NCBI RefSeq assembly: GCF_002557795.1
Contig: NZ_CP023777.1
Location: 930,001-994,000 of the forward strand
DNA from: Chitinophaga caeni
GTDB lineage: Bacteria > Bacteroidota > Bacteroidia > Chitinophagales > Chitinophagaceae
DNA length: 64,000 nt
Reading direction: 5' to 3'
Within the stretch, counting starts at the first letter, position 1. Each line of letters starts with the position of its first letter. The translations under genes were made by a program, and so were the position numbers. Shown piece after piece: positions 6,418 to 15,144 of this stretch. The notes beneath the pieces are model-generated. The model was not told the DNA's origin and ran no database searches. It saw nothing but the letters and a program-made list of their open reading frames with translations.

Positions 6418-8973
6418 CTATTCATTTCTCACAATTGCCACAACTATCTTTTTACGGCCAACATGCCCCTTAATATCATAATTTTCCAATAAAAAAAGAT
6501 ATTGACCCGCGGGTAAAAGCTTATCCTGATCATCTTTTCCATCCCAAATAAATACATCATTCCCTGCTAAAAGAACGTTTTTCACCCAATGGTTGACTAA
6601 ATTTCCTAATATATCAAATATATAAACATTCAAGACGTTCCCCGCTAAATCAATAGGTATAGTAAGACTACAGATATCATTCCAACCATCATTATTAGGC
6701 GAGATTATCTTGGGATTTACCTTCCAAGATGAACTTCCCTCCAACAAATATCTCGAATTTTCATATCCCGGGGTCCCGTAACCTGCCGATGAGGCTGCCG
6801 ATTGCCAATTACCATGCACATTTCCCAAGTTCCAACTAACCCGCTCCAATGCAATTCCCTCTACATTCGAAATAGCAGGAGAATGCATACTTTCCCCGTA
6901 GCAAAACTCATCCAACACCGTCCCTTTATAATCGAGCAGTAGCGCACAGCCCTGTTCATCAGGGAAGCTGGGTAAGGAAGCTACCGTTCGGCATGCAAAT
7001 TCGTTTTTACAAATGTATTGTGAACACAGTGAACGGGGATCTTTGCAAAAGACAATATATTCACCGGGTAGTATCACATCCGGCTCCCCGCTGGCTTGCA
7101 CAATGGTGCCCAAACTTCCATCCCAGTTCCGATTGGCAATAAACAACTGCTGCAAGTTCAACACTTTATCACTCTTATTGTATATCTCCAGGTAATCTTG
7201 TTGGCCAGGGTGCGGATTAAACAGGATTTCATTGATGAGTAACATCCCTTCTGCGGGTGGCTGCGCCCAACCAAATCGAATATCCTTAATCCTGATCTCA
7301 TCTTCGGAGTCGCAAGTTTTAATTCCCTCGATAGATAAGCGGTGTAAATTCCCGCTATCTAATGGTCTTTCCCATTCCAGCAACAACATGTTTTTGAACG
7401 GATCCAAGGTTATAGCCTTGGGATGAATCGCGTTATCTAGCGAATAACGGGATAATAATTGCGCACTTTGAAGGTCGTAAGATACCTCCAGGCAAAGCTC
7501 CGTATGGTATTCATCAGGACAATATATTGACCGGATGTCATTAGCATTTGCAACAGTATCGTGGAATTGACTATTGGGCATCCCGGGAGTTCCTCCCGAC
7601 CCGTTTAAGCTGAATGCCCAGCCAGTACCACCATAGCAAGCCAGTTTATCATCTGTTAATTCCAAGCTCCATCCACCTAATGCCTTAACAGGATCTTGAT
7701 ATAATGACATTTGATATGATACAGCATGAATCCACTGCCCCGAATTATCCAGCAGGATCAATTGATCCTTCGATTGCAAATTTAACATGGTGTTTACCGT
7801 ACAGACATCTTTCCCCGGAAAAAACTCCCGCGCAGCAATATCGCATATCAATAAATAACTACCTACCACCATACGGACACTTGGCAACAACAAACTACCC
7901 TTGGATGAGATCAACTGCCAACCTGCAAGGTTAACAGGATATTGAGCGCTGTTCTTTAGCTCTATATACCGTACCGGGTAAGGCATAGCCGGTAATGGTT
8001 GATACATGATTTCGGAGATAAGTATATCCGCCGGCCCGGCTTTAGAAACAGCTATGTTAAATTCAACCGGACCAGACTTGTTTCCGAAATAATCACGAAT
8101 ACCATACAAAGTAAGCGGAAATTCAATATTATGCGGCAGCTGCTCCCGGAAGGAAAGTATTAGGCGGTTTGCGACAACTGGATCCGGCAAGAGATCATAG
8201 CCGGGCAAGCTCCCGGCCACCAGGGAAACATCCTTTAGCAGGACGGGAGCATCAAATACGAGTATCCAAGCACTATCATTGAGGGGACTTAACCCTTTCA
8301 ATACGGGACCTGAACCTATCATTCCGGCCGGCATGATTCTAATATCATCAAAAAAGTGCTGCCCGAAGAAACTTGGTGTTGATTGCCTGATCGCGATACC
8401 TATATACCCACCTGGCAAATAAGCTGTATCCTCCATGCTACCTTCTAATTGAAAATACTCGCCGGTGCCGGTGCTATCGTGAAACAGGTACCACCGGTGT
8501 TCATCATCCAATAAAAGTCGCAGCTTCCCGGTATTATCAGATTTATTGAAACGTCCATCCCGCCCGTCTATTAGCAATTCCGGTTCAGCGCCCGGAAACT
8601 GGCGGTAAAAGGAACATTCATCCTTCGTACCACCCATCCTAACAAAGTATGCAGCAGTGGTAGAAGATGGGAGCACCGCATCGGTGGCGTTGATATACCA
8701 ATCCACGTAATTAGCGCCGGAAGGATTGAATTTCAATTGAAAAGACAATTCCCAATAAGCGGATCCCGTTACCGGGCTGGCAAAAGAACAGTAAAAACGC
8801 GTGTTGGGCAGGAGGCAGGCCGACTGCAATTTGCCATCCCGCACAATAAAATTCGTATCGCCTTCCGGGAAACGGCTTGGATTACCCGGATCATCAAAAG
8901 AAAGCAAATACTGGCTACAGGCTATCATTGGCCATAGTAGCAGGCAACAAACAATGGTCAGTTTCATATTCAA
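6418..8973 (-). CDS. secreted lamin-tail-domain protein with T9SS gliding-type C-terminus
   Basis: An 851-residue exported protein. The signal peptide (about residues 1-20, ending IACSQ) is followed by a probable beta-sandwich of about 190 residues, then two lamin-tail domains (about 317-430, around ISEIMYQPLP and YIELKNSAQYPVNLAGW; about 580-705, around INEILFNPHPGQQDYLEI). The last 100 residues are a gliding-motility-type C-terminal domain (ISPNNDGWNDICS, VYIFDILGNLVNHW, WDGKDDQ, LPAGQYLFLL) that serves as a T9SS sorting signal. Such proteins are surface-attached or secreted; their ligands are unknown. It is transcribed alone. Confidence 0.85.
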   Translation of the reverse strand: MNMKLTIVCCLLLWPMIACSQYLLSFDDPGNPSRFPEGDTNFIVRDGKLQSACLLPNTRFYCSFASPVTGSAYWELSFQLKFNPSGANYVDWYINATDAVLPSSTTAAYFVRMGGTKDECSFYRQFPGAEPELLIDGRDGRFNKSDNTGKLRLLLDDEHRWYLFHDSTGTGEYFQLEGSMEDTAYLPGGYIGIAIRQSTPSFFGQHFFDDIRIMPAGMIGSGPVLKGLSPLNDSAWILVFDAPVLLKDVSLVAGSLPGYDLLPDPVVANRLILSFREQLPHNIEFPLTLYGIRDYFGNKSGPVEFNIAVSKAGPADILISEIMYQPLPAMPYPVRYIELKNSAQYPVNLAGWQLISSKGSLLLPSVRMVVGSYLLICDIAAREFFPGKDVCTVNTMLNLQSKDQLILLDNSGQWIHAVSYQMSLYQDPVKALGGWSLELTDDKLACYGGTGWAFSLNGSGGTPGMPNSQFHDTVANANDIRSIYCPDEYHTELCLEVSYDLQSAQLLSRYSLDNAIHPKAITLDPFKNMLLLEWERPLDSGNLHRLSIEGIKTCDSEDEIRIKDIRFGWAQPPAEGMLLINEILFNPHPGQQDYLEIYNKSDKVLNLQQLFIANRNWDGSLGTIVQASGEPDVILPGEYIVFCKDPRSLCSQYICKNEFACRTVASLPSFPDEQGCALLLDYKGTVLDEFCYGESMHSPAISNVEGIALERVSWNLGNVHGNWQSAASSAGYGTPGYENSRYLLEGSSSWKVNPKIISPNNDGWNDICSLTIPIDLAGNVLNVYIFDILGNLVNHWVKNVLLAGNDVFIWDGKDDQDKLLPAGQYLFLLENYDIKGHVGRKKIVVAIVRNE

Positions 8974-9045
8974 CTGGGTTTATATGAAGATAAAAAAAAT
9001 TTAGCTCGTTTAGCCCGGGGTAGTGTAAAAGCCAGTTTGTTGTAT

Positions 9046-9053
9046 TAATTTTG
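9046..9053 (+). promoter_or_regulatory. -7 promoter element of asd
   Basis: TAATTTTG matches TAnnTTTG exactly, 29 bases before the asd ATG. Confidence 0.45.
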
Positions 9054-9082
9054 AACTCCTTAAAACATTCAATAAAATTAAA

Positions 9083-10072
9083 ATGAAAGTAGCCGTAGTT
9101 GGAGCCACCGGGCTGGTAGGCTCAAAAATGTTACAAGTACTCGAGGAAAGAAACTTCCCTGTTACTGACTTGATTCCTGTAGCCTCTGCCAAGAGCGTAG
9201 GCAAGGAAGTAACATTTAAGGGCAAGGCGTATAAGGTGGTGGATGCAGATACGGCTATCTCCATGAAGCCCAATGTAGCTATTTTCTCCGCAGGGGGTAG
9301 TACATCCCTAGAATGGGCTCCTAAGTTTGCTGCCGCAGGCATCACCGTTATCGACAATTCCTCCGCTTGGCGTATGGATCCAAGCAAAAAACTGGTAGTA
9401 CCGGAAGTTAATGGCGACGCTTTAACACCCGAAGACAAAATTATTGCCAATCCTAACTGTTCTACCATTCAAATGGTATTGGTATTGAAACCTTTGCATG
9501 ACAAATACAAGATCAAGCGCGTGGTAGTTTCAACATACCAGTCCGTTACCGGTACCGGTGTAAAAGCGGTGACCCAAATGATGAACGAAAGGCAAGGTAT
9601 TAGCGGGGAGAAAGCATACGCCTATGAAATCGATTTGAACGTTATCCCCCAAATCGATGTTTTCATGGACAACGGTTACACGAAGGAAGAGATGAAGATG
9701 GTGAATGAAACCAAGAAAATATTGAGAGATGATAGCGTGAAAGTAACGGCAACAACTGTACGTATACCGGTAATGGGCGGTCATAGCGAATCGGTAAATA
9801 TCGAATTTGAGCAAGAGTATGATGATGCGGCACTGCGTAATATTTTAAGCGCAACACCCGGCATTATCTTAGTAGACGAGCCGGCAAAAGCAGCTTACCC
9901 GATGCCGAAAGATGCACACGATAAAGACGAAGTTTTCGTGGGAAGAATCCGCCGCGATGAAACCCAAGAAAAAACGGTAAACATGTGGATCGTTGCTGAC
10001 AATCTCCGCAAAGGCGCCGCTACCAATGCCGTACAAATCGCGGAATACTTGCTGGCAAAGCAATGGTTATAA
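9083..10072 (+). CDS. asd: aspartate-semialdehyde dehydrogenase
   Basis: A 329-residue enzyme that reduces aspartyl phosphate to aspartate semialdehyde with NADPH, feeding lysine/diaminopimelate, threonine and methionine synthesis. The N-terminal Rossmann motif is VVGATGLVGSKML. The catalytic cysteine is Cys126 in NPNCSTIQM, and the substrate-binding histidine lies in MGGHSESVN. Length is typical. It stands alone with its own promoter and terminator; no other amino-acid pathway genes are adjacent. Confidence 0.97.
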   Translation: MKVAVVGATGLVGSKMLQVLEERNFPVTDLIPVASAKSVGKEVTFKGKAYKVVDADTAISMKPNVAIFSAGGSTSLEWAPKFAAAGITVIDNSSAWRMDPSKKLVVPEVNGDALTPEDKIIANPNCSTIQMVLVLKPLHDKYKIKRVVVSTYQSVTGTGVKAVTQMMNERQGISGEKAYAYEIDLNVIPQIDVFMDNGYTKEEMKMVNETKKILRDDSVKVTATTVRIPVMGGHSESVNIEFEQEYDDAALRNILSATPGIILVDEPAKAAYPMPKDAHDKDEVFVGRIRRDETQEKTVNMWIVADNLRKGAATNAVQIAEYLLAKQWL

Positions 10073-10818
10073 TACAATTCATTCAAAATTAATATTTCAA
10101 CAAAACAGGTATGGTCCCTCCAACAGCGGGGCCATATTTTTTAGCCAGATAAATCAGTATCCGCTCTAAACCAAACGCTTACACGAAAAATACCCCGATC
10201 CGTGTCATCCTTAAACCGGTAATTTTAAATCTGTTGACATAGTTAATTCTTATCATTTTTTAAAAAAAGGGCATACTATTTACAATAAAACGTACAGGTT
10301 ATCGATTTCTGCGTTAATATTGCAACAACAGGAGCATATGTTTTCCGGCCATTACCGGGTATATATTTCCGAAAGATTGCAACTAAACCATGCCTATGCT
10401 GGGCAAATGCCTAAGATTACCAATTGATTTACAATAATTATGGAGAGCTGGAATTGTCGGGGATGGAAAGGCGGTGACGTAAGTTATCGGACTAACGCCA
10501 CCGGGCACACGAAAAAGAACGCTAAATTTTAACTTTTTATTGCATTTGTAAAGAATTTACCGTAAATTCACTATCCGCGTTTTTATTGTAACGATTATGC
10601 CTAAACGAAAAAAAGAGGGAAAGCCGAATTAGCGCTTACTGATAGCATGTTGATTCAATTTATAATAAATCAACATATTTGGGTTAAAAAATTACACGGA
10701 AGTAGTATTGAAATGTGCCAGAATAAATTGAATTTTGATTGACAGTCCTATATCCTATTAGTTATTTTATTGGATGTTTTGAAAATCATTTAATAATTAC
10801 TAAAGTCCCTTTTTTCCT
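10073..10818. other. 746-base gap between asd and a small ORF
   Basis: After the asd terminator (10111-10142) there is no convincing ORF. A GC-richer patch at about 10340-10510 holds short complementary segments (for example CGGTG at 10472 and CACCG at 10499), but no known RNA family was recognised. The rest is AT-rich. Confidence 0.5.
10111..10142 (+). terminator. terminator of asd
   Basis: ATGGTCCC (10111-10118) pairs with GGGGCCAT (10128-10135) with one G-T pair, followed by ATTTTTT. Confidence 0.75.
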
Positions 10819-11070
10819 ATGAAAACCAACACCAATCGCGAACTTTTGCTCATGCATAAGTTTACTGAAGAATGGAGCACTAATTTTTCGTCACAAGTAT
10901 CCAGGATCATGACGATCGTGGATCAGAAAGACACTTTAGACGGAATTATGCCCATCATCGAGGTGGCCAATGTTTACAACCAGCGTTTTGCACAAAACAG
11001 GCTAGACAAAGAAAACCTATTAAAAAATCGCAAGACAAGACCTTTCGAATTTCTAATTCACAAAAACTAA
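10819..11070 (+). CDS. small hypothetical protein, 83 residues
   Basis: An ATG-started ORF with normal codon use, highly charged, mostly helical in composition and without signal peptide or membrane segment (contains FTEEWSTNFSSQVSRIM and EVANVYNQRF). No family was recognised. It sits alone between two long gaps and ends before the hairpin that terminates the opposing DUF2461 gene. It could be a small regulatory or structural protein, or a chance ORF. Confidence 0.5.
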   Translation: MKTNTNRELLLMHKFTEEWSTNFSSQVSRIMTIVDQKDTLDGIMPIIEVANVYNQRFAQNRLDKENLLKNRKTRPFEFLIHKN

Positions 11071-11181
11071 TTACGAGTAAGTATTGCACACATGCACCTT
11101 TCGGATGGTGAACAAGGATTAAAGCATCAGCACAAACTCCTCTTCATTTATCCATGAACGTTATCCTGTGAAATAAAAAAC

Positions 11182-11225
11182 CTAGTTGTCGGTAGCAAGA
11201 AATTTTGCTTCCTCCCGGCAACTAG
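11182..11225 (-). terminator. terminator of the DUF2461 gene
   Basis: CTAGTTG (11182-11188) pairs with CAACTAG (11219-11225), with inner CGG/CCG and AGCAA/TTGCT pairs. The minus strand continues with GTTTTTTATTT. Confidence 0.7.
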
Positions 11226-11294
11226 CAGCAAATCTCCGTATAGCCCCCAAAAGCTCTCGAAGTGATTTACCATGATATTATTCCCGGGATCAAG

Positions 11295-11954
11295 TTAATC
11301 TAAAGCGGTATTTAAGAAGTCAACAAAGCTTTGCATTGCCGCGAAAGTCTTCAGCAACTCCCTGGCGAGAGTAGGCTGTGTGAGCATTGTATCCGGCACC
11401 TGGCAGGATGCAATAAAACTTTTCAGTTTCAAGTATTCTATAGCAGGGTTATCCATCGAATAACCTTGCGGAGCATTCTTTAAAGCATCACCGGACACGG
11501 TTCCGAATTGCTTGATGAATGATTTGTTGCCTACGATCTTTTGAAATTCCTCGAAATTATAATCGATCTCTTGACGTACCTTTTTCAACACGGGCGCTTC
11601 CGGCATCCAGAGGCCCCCCGCTAAAAAACTATTGCCGCCGGGTTCAAACTGGAAATAATATCCTGCATAGGCGGACTTCTTACCTCCTTTAGAAAAATAG
11701 GCGCCCATATTAGTTTTGTACGGAATCTTATCTTTCGAGAAACGCACATCTTTATAAATGCGGAACGTACAATCTTTCGCAACCAAGTTGCCCAAGTCCG
11801 TATCGATCTTACCCAAGCCCTGGATTAATTGCAATACAAGGTTATCGAAATCTTCCTTGGCGGCGATGTAAGCATCTTTGTGTGAATCGAACCAAGGTTT
11901 GTTATTGTTTTTCTTAATGTCCTTTAAGAATTTTATAGAGGAAGCTAGTAACAT
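11295..11954 (-). CDS. DUF2461-domain protein
   Basis: A protein of about 219 residues of the DUF2461 family (also TIGR02453). Family motifs are visible: FLKDIKKNNNKPWFDSHKD near the N-terminus, RIYKDVRFSKDKIPYKTN in the middle and GYYFQFEPGGNSFLAGGLW after it. The biochemical role of the family is not known. The frame is open two codons further to a TTG at 11960; the ATG at 11954 is preferred. It is a single gene with its own terminator. Confidence 0.88.
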   Translation of the reverse strand: MLLASSIKFLKDIKKNNNKPWFDSHKDAYIAAKEDFDNLVLQLIQGLGKIDTDLGNLVAKDCTFRIYKDVRFSKDKIPYKTNMGAYFSKGGKKSAYAGYYFQFEPGGNSFLAGGLWMPEAPVLKKVRQEIDYNFEEFQKIVGNKSFIKQFGTVSGDALKNAPQGYSMDNPAIEYLKLKSFIASCQVPDTMLTQPTLARELLKTFAAMQSFVDFLNTALD

Positions 11955-12002
11955 GATCAATTATTATGATAACAAAAATAATTGATTATCACAGCAAAAA
12001 AA

Positions 12003-12026
12003 AGTGTGCGATAAAAGATCGCACAC
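12003..12026 (-). terminator. terminator of the amt-porin operon
   Basis: GTGTGCGAT (12004-12012) pairs with ATCGCACAC (12018-12026) around a 5-base loop. On the minus strand it is followed by eight T residues, 60 bases after the porin stop. Confidence 0.85.
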
Positions 12027-12088
12027 CTGTTACATAATTCGGTTAGTAGTTAAACCTTTCTTATATGAGCCAAAAATTTAAACCGATT

Positions 12089-13144
12089 CTAAAAATGGTA
12101 AACGGCTGCTACTAAAACATTGGCCGTATTACTCTTCGGTGAATCCCCTTTCGTAAATATCATCTCCGAAGCATGATCTAATCGTACTTCCGGGATGATG
12201 GTCAAACCACCGACTTTATAATTTCCGGAGAGCGTAAAGCTCCATACATCACCACCATTAGCGAGTTCCTCAGTGCTAGTGAAGACTTTTAAATTGTCTT
12301 TATCAGAGAAATATTCGGTTCTTAACGTTAGTCCGAAATGCTCCGTGGGGTCATAATTAAAATACAATGCAGAACCATACCAGTTGCCGGAACCTGCGTC
12401 GCTATATGTACTATAGGTACCGTTATAGCCAATATTGAATTTCGTATTTACGGTATATGTGATTACCGCATCCAACTGGTCATTCCGTACGTTGAAAGTA
12501 TCTTCACCACCGATGTAGTTCAGGTAAGCTTTCACGGGAGAAGCTTCCTTGATAAAAGCCAATTGCGCCCCGATGTACTTCTTGTTGGTGAAGGAAGCCG
12601 ATTTAAAATCGGTAGGATCGAATACCCCTAACATGGCAGAGAAATTAGATCCCAATGATAAATCGGCCTTCACACCGGTATGGAAAAAGGGTCCATAGGA
12701 AAACATGTAACTCATGCTATAATTCCTATTCAGATAAGCATCGACTAGCTCGTATCCAACGTGCGTCGTCCAGCTTCCGATTGTAAATTTTAAGAAATCA
12801 GCAGGGGCATACGATACATTCAATTGCTTAATAGCTAACTCGCTGGTACCTGCATCATTATATGAAAATTCTGCGGCTCTTTTGCCGAAACCTACATCTG
12901 CAACAAATCCTACATTCTTGTAATTATGCTCTAACTTGAGCGATATCATTCCCAACTCGAAAGAATTATGGGAATTGGTGAAACTCGTTTTGTTGTCTGA
13001 GACGTTTTTATTGAAATTGTATTTATAATATACATCCGCTGAACCGCTCAATTTCAATCCTTCGGGAAGTAATCTCAAACTGTCTTGCGCGTAGGTGGCA
13101 CAAGCAACGACCAGGGCCAACACCAGTAATAATCCTTTTTTCAT
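12089..13144 (-). CDS. outer-membrane beta-barrel porin (BBP2-like), partner of amt
   Basis: A protein of about 351 residues with a signal peptide (MKKGLLLVLALVVACATYAQ) and then alternating short beta strands rich in Tyr, Phe and Gly, ending in aromatic VYHF, typical of an outer-membrane barrel. Features such as NSFELGMISLKLEHNYKN and WTTHVGYELVDAYLNRNYSMSY fit the BBP2 porin-like family. It follows the ammonium transporter on the same strand 195 bases later, a pairing seen in other Bacteroidota, so passage of ammonium or small nitrogen compounds is likely. The frame extends upstream to 13189, but the ATG at 13144 begins a proper signal peptide. Confidence 0.8.
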   Translation of the reverse strand: MKKGLLLVLALVVACATYAQDSLRLLPEGLKLSGSADVYYKYNFNKNVSDNKTSFTNSHNSFELGMISLKLEHNYKNVGFVADVGFGKRAAEFSYNDAGTSELAIKQLNVSYAPADFLKFTIGSWTTHVGYELVDAYLNRNYSMSYMFSYGPFFHTGVKADLSLGSNFSAMLGVFDPTDFKSASFTNKKYIGAQLAFIKEASPVKAYLNYIGGEDTFNVRNDQLDAVITYTVNTKFNIGYNGTYSTYSDAGSGNWYGSALYFNYDPTEHFGLTLRTEYFSDKDNLKVFTSTEELANGGDVWSFTLSGNYKVGGLTIIPEVRLDHASEMIFTKGDSPKSNTANVLVAAVYHF

Positions 13145-13274
13145 TAGCATTAATTTTGGTTGATAAAATGGGGTGGAAAACTGCTGCAAATGTTAAGGTG
13201 CTAATGATGATGATGGGTGGAACTTGACTAAACTCCGTATGTAAAGAACTAATTGTAAAAAAATCTTTTTGGCA

Positions 13275-13317
13275 ACAACCGCCGCAGCGCACCACGACAA
13301 GGCGCCGCAACGGTTGT
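13275..13317 (-). terminator. hairpin between amt and porin (partial terminator or attenuator)
   Basis: ACAACCG (13275-13281) pairs with CGGTTGT (13311-13317) with further pairing inside the GC-rich loop. On the minus strand it is followed by TGCCAAAAAGATTTTTTT. It lies directly after the amt stop and may reduce read-through into the porin gene. Confidence 0.55.
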
Positions 13318-13339
13318 CTTGAATTTTTAAAACTGGCTA

Positions 13340-14722
13340 TTATTGCGGGAGTAATTCATCTTCCTCTTTTAATGTGCCATTACCGCTAACAGACATGATC
13401 TGGGCATGGTAATTTTCGTTGTGCTGCGATACATCCAAGCCCAAATCTTCTTCTTCCTCGGAAACACGAAGTGGGTGTATCATGTCAATAAGCTTGAATA
13501 TTGCATAGGATACCGCGAAACTGTAAGCTACCACGATAACCATTCCCGTCAATTGTGTCAGGAATAATTTCGGATTGCCATACAACAAGCCATCGCTTCC
13601 TGCCGCATTGATAGTTGTCGTTGCAAACACACCTGTCAACAACATACCTACCATACCACCTACACCGTGACAAGGGAATACATCCAAGGTATCGTCGATA
13701 GTTGATTTCGATTTCCAATGAACCACCATGTTAGAGATGATAGCCGAAATGAACCCGATGAAAACACTTTGCGGGATCGCCACGAAGCCGGCAGCGGGCG
13801 TAATCGCAACCAAACCTACCACGGCACCGATACAGAATCCCAACGCTGAAGGTTTACGACCACGGATCACATCGAAAAATACCCATGATAAGCCTGCCGC
13901 CGCTGAAGCGGTATTCGTAACAGCGAAAGCAGAAACTGAAAGGGAATTGGCGGCTAATGCCGAACCGGCATTAAATCCGAACCAACCGAACCACAACAAA
14001 CCGGTTCCCAACAATACAAACGGGATGTTGGCCGGTGTAATATCTTTTTTCTCAACATGATCTCTCCTACGTTTCAATACCAACGCACCGGCGAGCGCAG
14101 CACAACCCGCAGAAATGTGTACCACCGTACCACCTGCAAAGTCTAATACGCCCATCTTCAATAAGAAACCATCGGCATGCCAGGTCCAGTGCGCAATTGG
14201 AGCATATACTAAAAGGCTGAATAATACCATGAACAGCACGTAAGAAGTAAAGCGGATGCGTTCTGCAACGGCGCCTACCACCAAAGCCGGGGTAATCACG
14301 GCAAATTTCAACTGGAATAAAGCAAATAATAATAACGGTATAGTTCCTACCGGCGCTCCATCGGGGATACCTTTAAAGAAGAAGAAGGTACGCGGATCAC
14401 CTATAAAACCACCGAGATCATCACCGAAAGCCAGGCTGTATCCAACAACTACCCAAAGGATACTGATGATACCCGTAGCAATAAAGCTTTGCATCATGGT
14501 GGAGATAACGTTCTTGCGGTTCACCATACCTCCGTAAAAGAATGATAAGCCGGGGGTCATTAAAAACACGAGGCAAGTAGCTACTAATATCCAAGCTACA
14601 TCTGCCGTGTTGTATTTACTCACATCGGCAAATGCGGGGACCGACGGAATAAATATGCCTATGCAGGCCAAAGCTGCCAAAAAGATAAATGGCAAATAAT
14701 CTTGAAATAATGTTTTCTTCAT
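13340..14722 (-). CDS. amt: ammonium transporter Amt
   Basis: A protein of about 460 residues with eleven or more membrane segments in the inner membrane. It carries the Amt family signatures: FFYGGMVNRKNV near the N-terminus, VVHISAGCAALAGALVL (with the conserved pore His in the DFAGGTVVHI signature), LLWFGWFGFNAGSALA, and DVFPCHGVGGMVGMLLTGVFA. It conducts ammonium into the cell. The ATG at 14722 is chosen because it begins a signal-like segment; the frame extends to 14776. No GlnK/PII gene is next to it, unlike many amt loci; a porin follows instead. Confidence 0.95.
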   Translation of the reverse strand: MKKTLFQDYLPFIFLAALACIGIFIPSVPAFADVSKYNTADVAWILVATCLVFLMTPGLSFFYGGMVNRKNVISTMMQSFIATGIISILWVVVGYSLAFGDDLGGFIGDPRTFFFFKGIPDGAPVGTIPLLLFALFQLKFAVITPALVVGAVAERIRFTSYVLFMVLFSLLVYAPIAHWTWHADGFLLKMGVLDFAGGTVVHISAGCAALAGALVLKRRRDHVEKKDITPANIPFVLLGTGLLWFGWFGFNAGSALAANSLSVSAFAVTNTASAAAGLSWVFFDVIRGRKPSALGFCIGAVVGLVAITPAAGFVAIPQSVFIGFISAIISNMVVHWKSKSTIDDTLDVFPCHGVGGMVGMLLTGVFATTTINAAGSDGLLYGNPKLFLTQLTGMVIVVAYSFAVSYAIFKLIDMIHPLRVSEEEEDLGLDVSQHNENYHAQIMSVSGNGTLKEEDELLPQ

Positions 14723-15144
14723 AGCACTTGATTTTATAATTCGCAATAAAAGTATAATTACGATATAAAAAATCAAATAGAAGGCTATAAAAATGGAAAT
14801 ATTTGAAAAATATGCAGAAATAGCCTTTCAACAACTAATCATATTACAAATAATTATATGTTAATTTATATTTTAGCTGTTTGGGAATTGGCTCGCGGGG
14901 CATAAAATCAATTTAAATCATTGATATTAAACCATTTATAATATCATTAATTTTATGTGAAGATTTTCAAATTTTCGATATTTAAATTAGTACCGCTTAT
15001 TTACATTAACTCTTATAAATAATTATTGTTCAATATTTTACATAAAATCCAAATACATATATGTTACGAAAAAGAAGATTAATTTTAAATAATACATTAT
15101 AAATAATTCTATATTTATAATATTTAATCAAGCTTGATTTTAAT
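14723..15144. other. 422-base very AT-rich gap upstream of amt
   Basis: No gene. The region must hold the amt promoter, though no exact TAnnTTTG box was found. A perfect 14-bp palindrome AATCAAGCTTGATT at 15126-15139 lies six bases after the uvrB stop and may act as a weak transcript end. The rest is long A/T runs. Confidence 0.5.

Noticed and set aside
9010..9468. 152-codon minus ORF over the start of asd
   Set aside because: Antisense to the conserved asd coding sequence and its promoter; composition is Ser/Thr/Ala-rich and matches no family.
13728..14537. Plus-strand ORFs opposite amt (110 and 93 codons)
   Set aside because: They lie antisense to a clear ammonium transporter, with a Thr/Ala/Asn/Pro-rich composition typical of reversed membrane protein codons.
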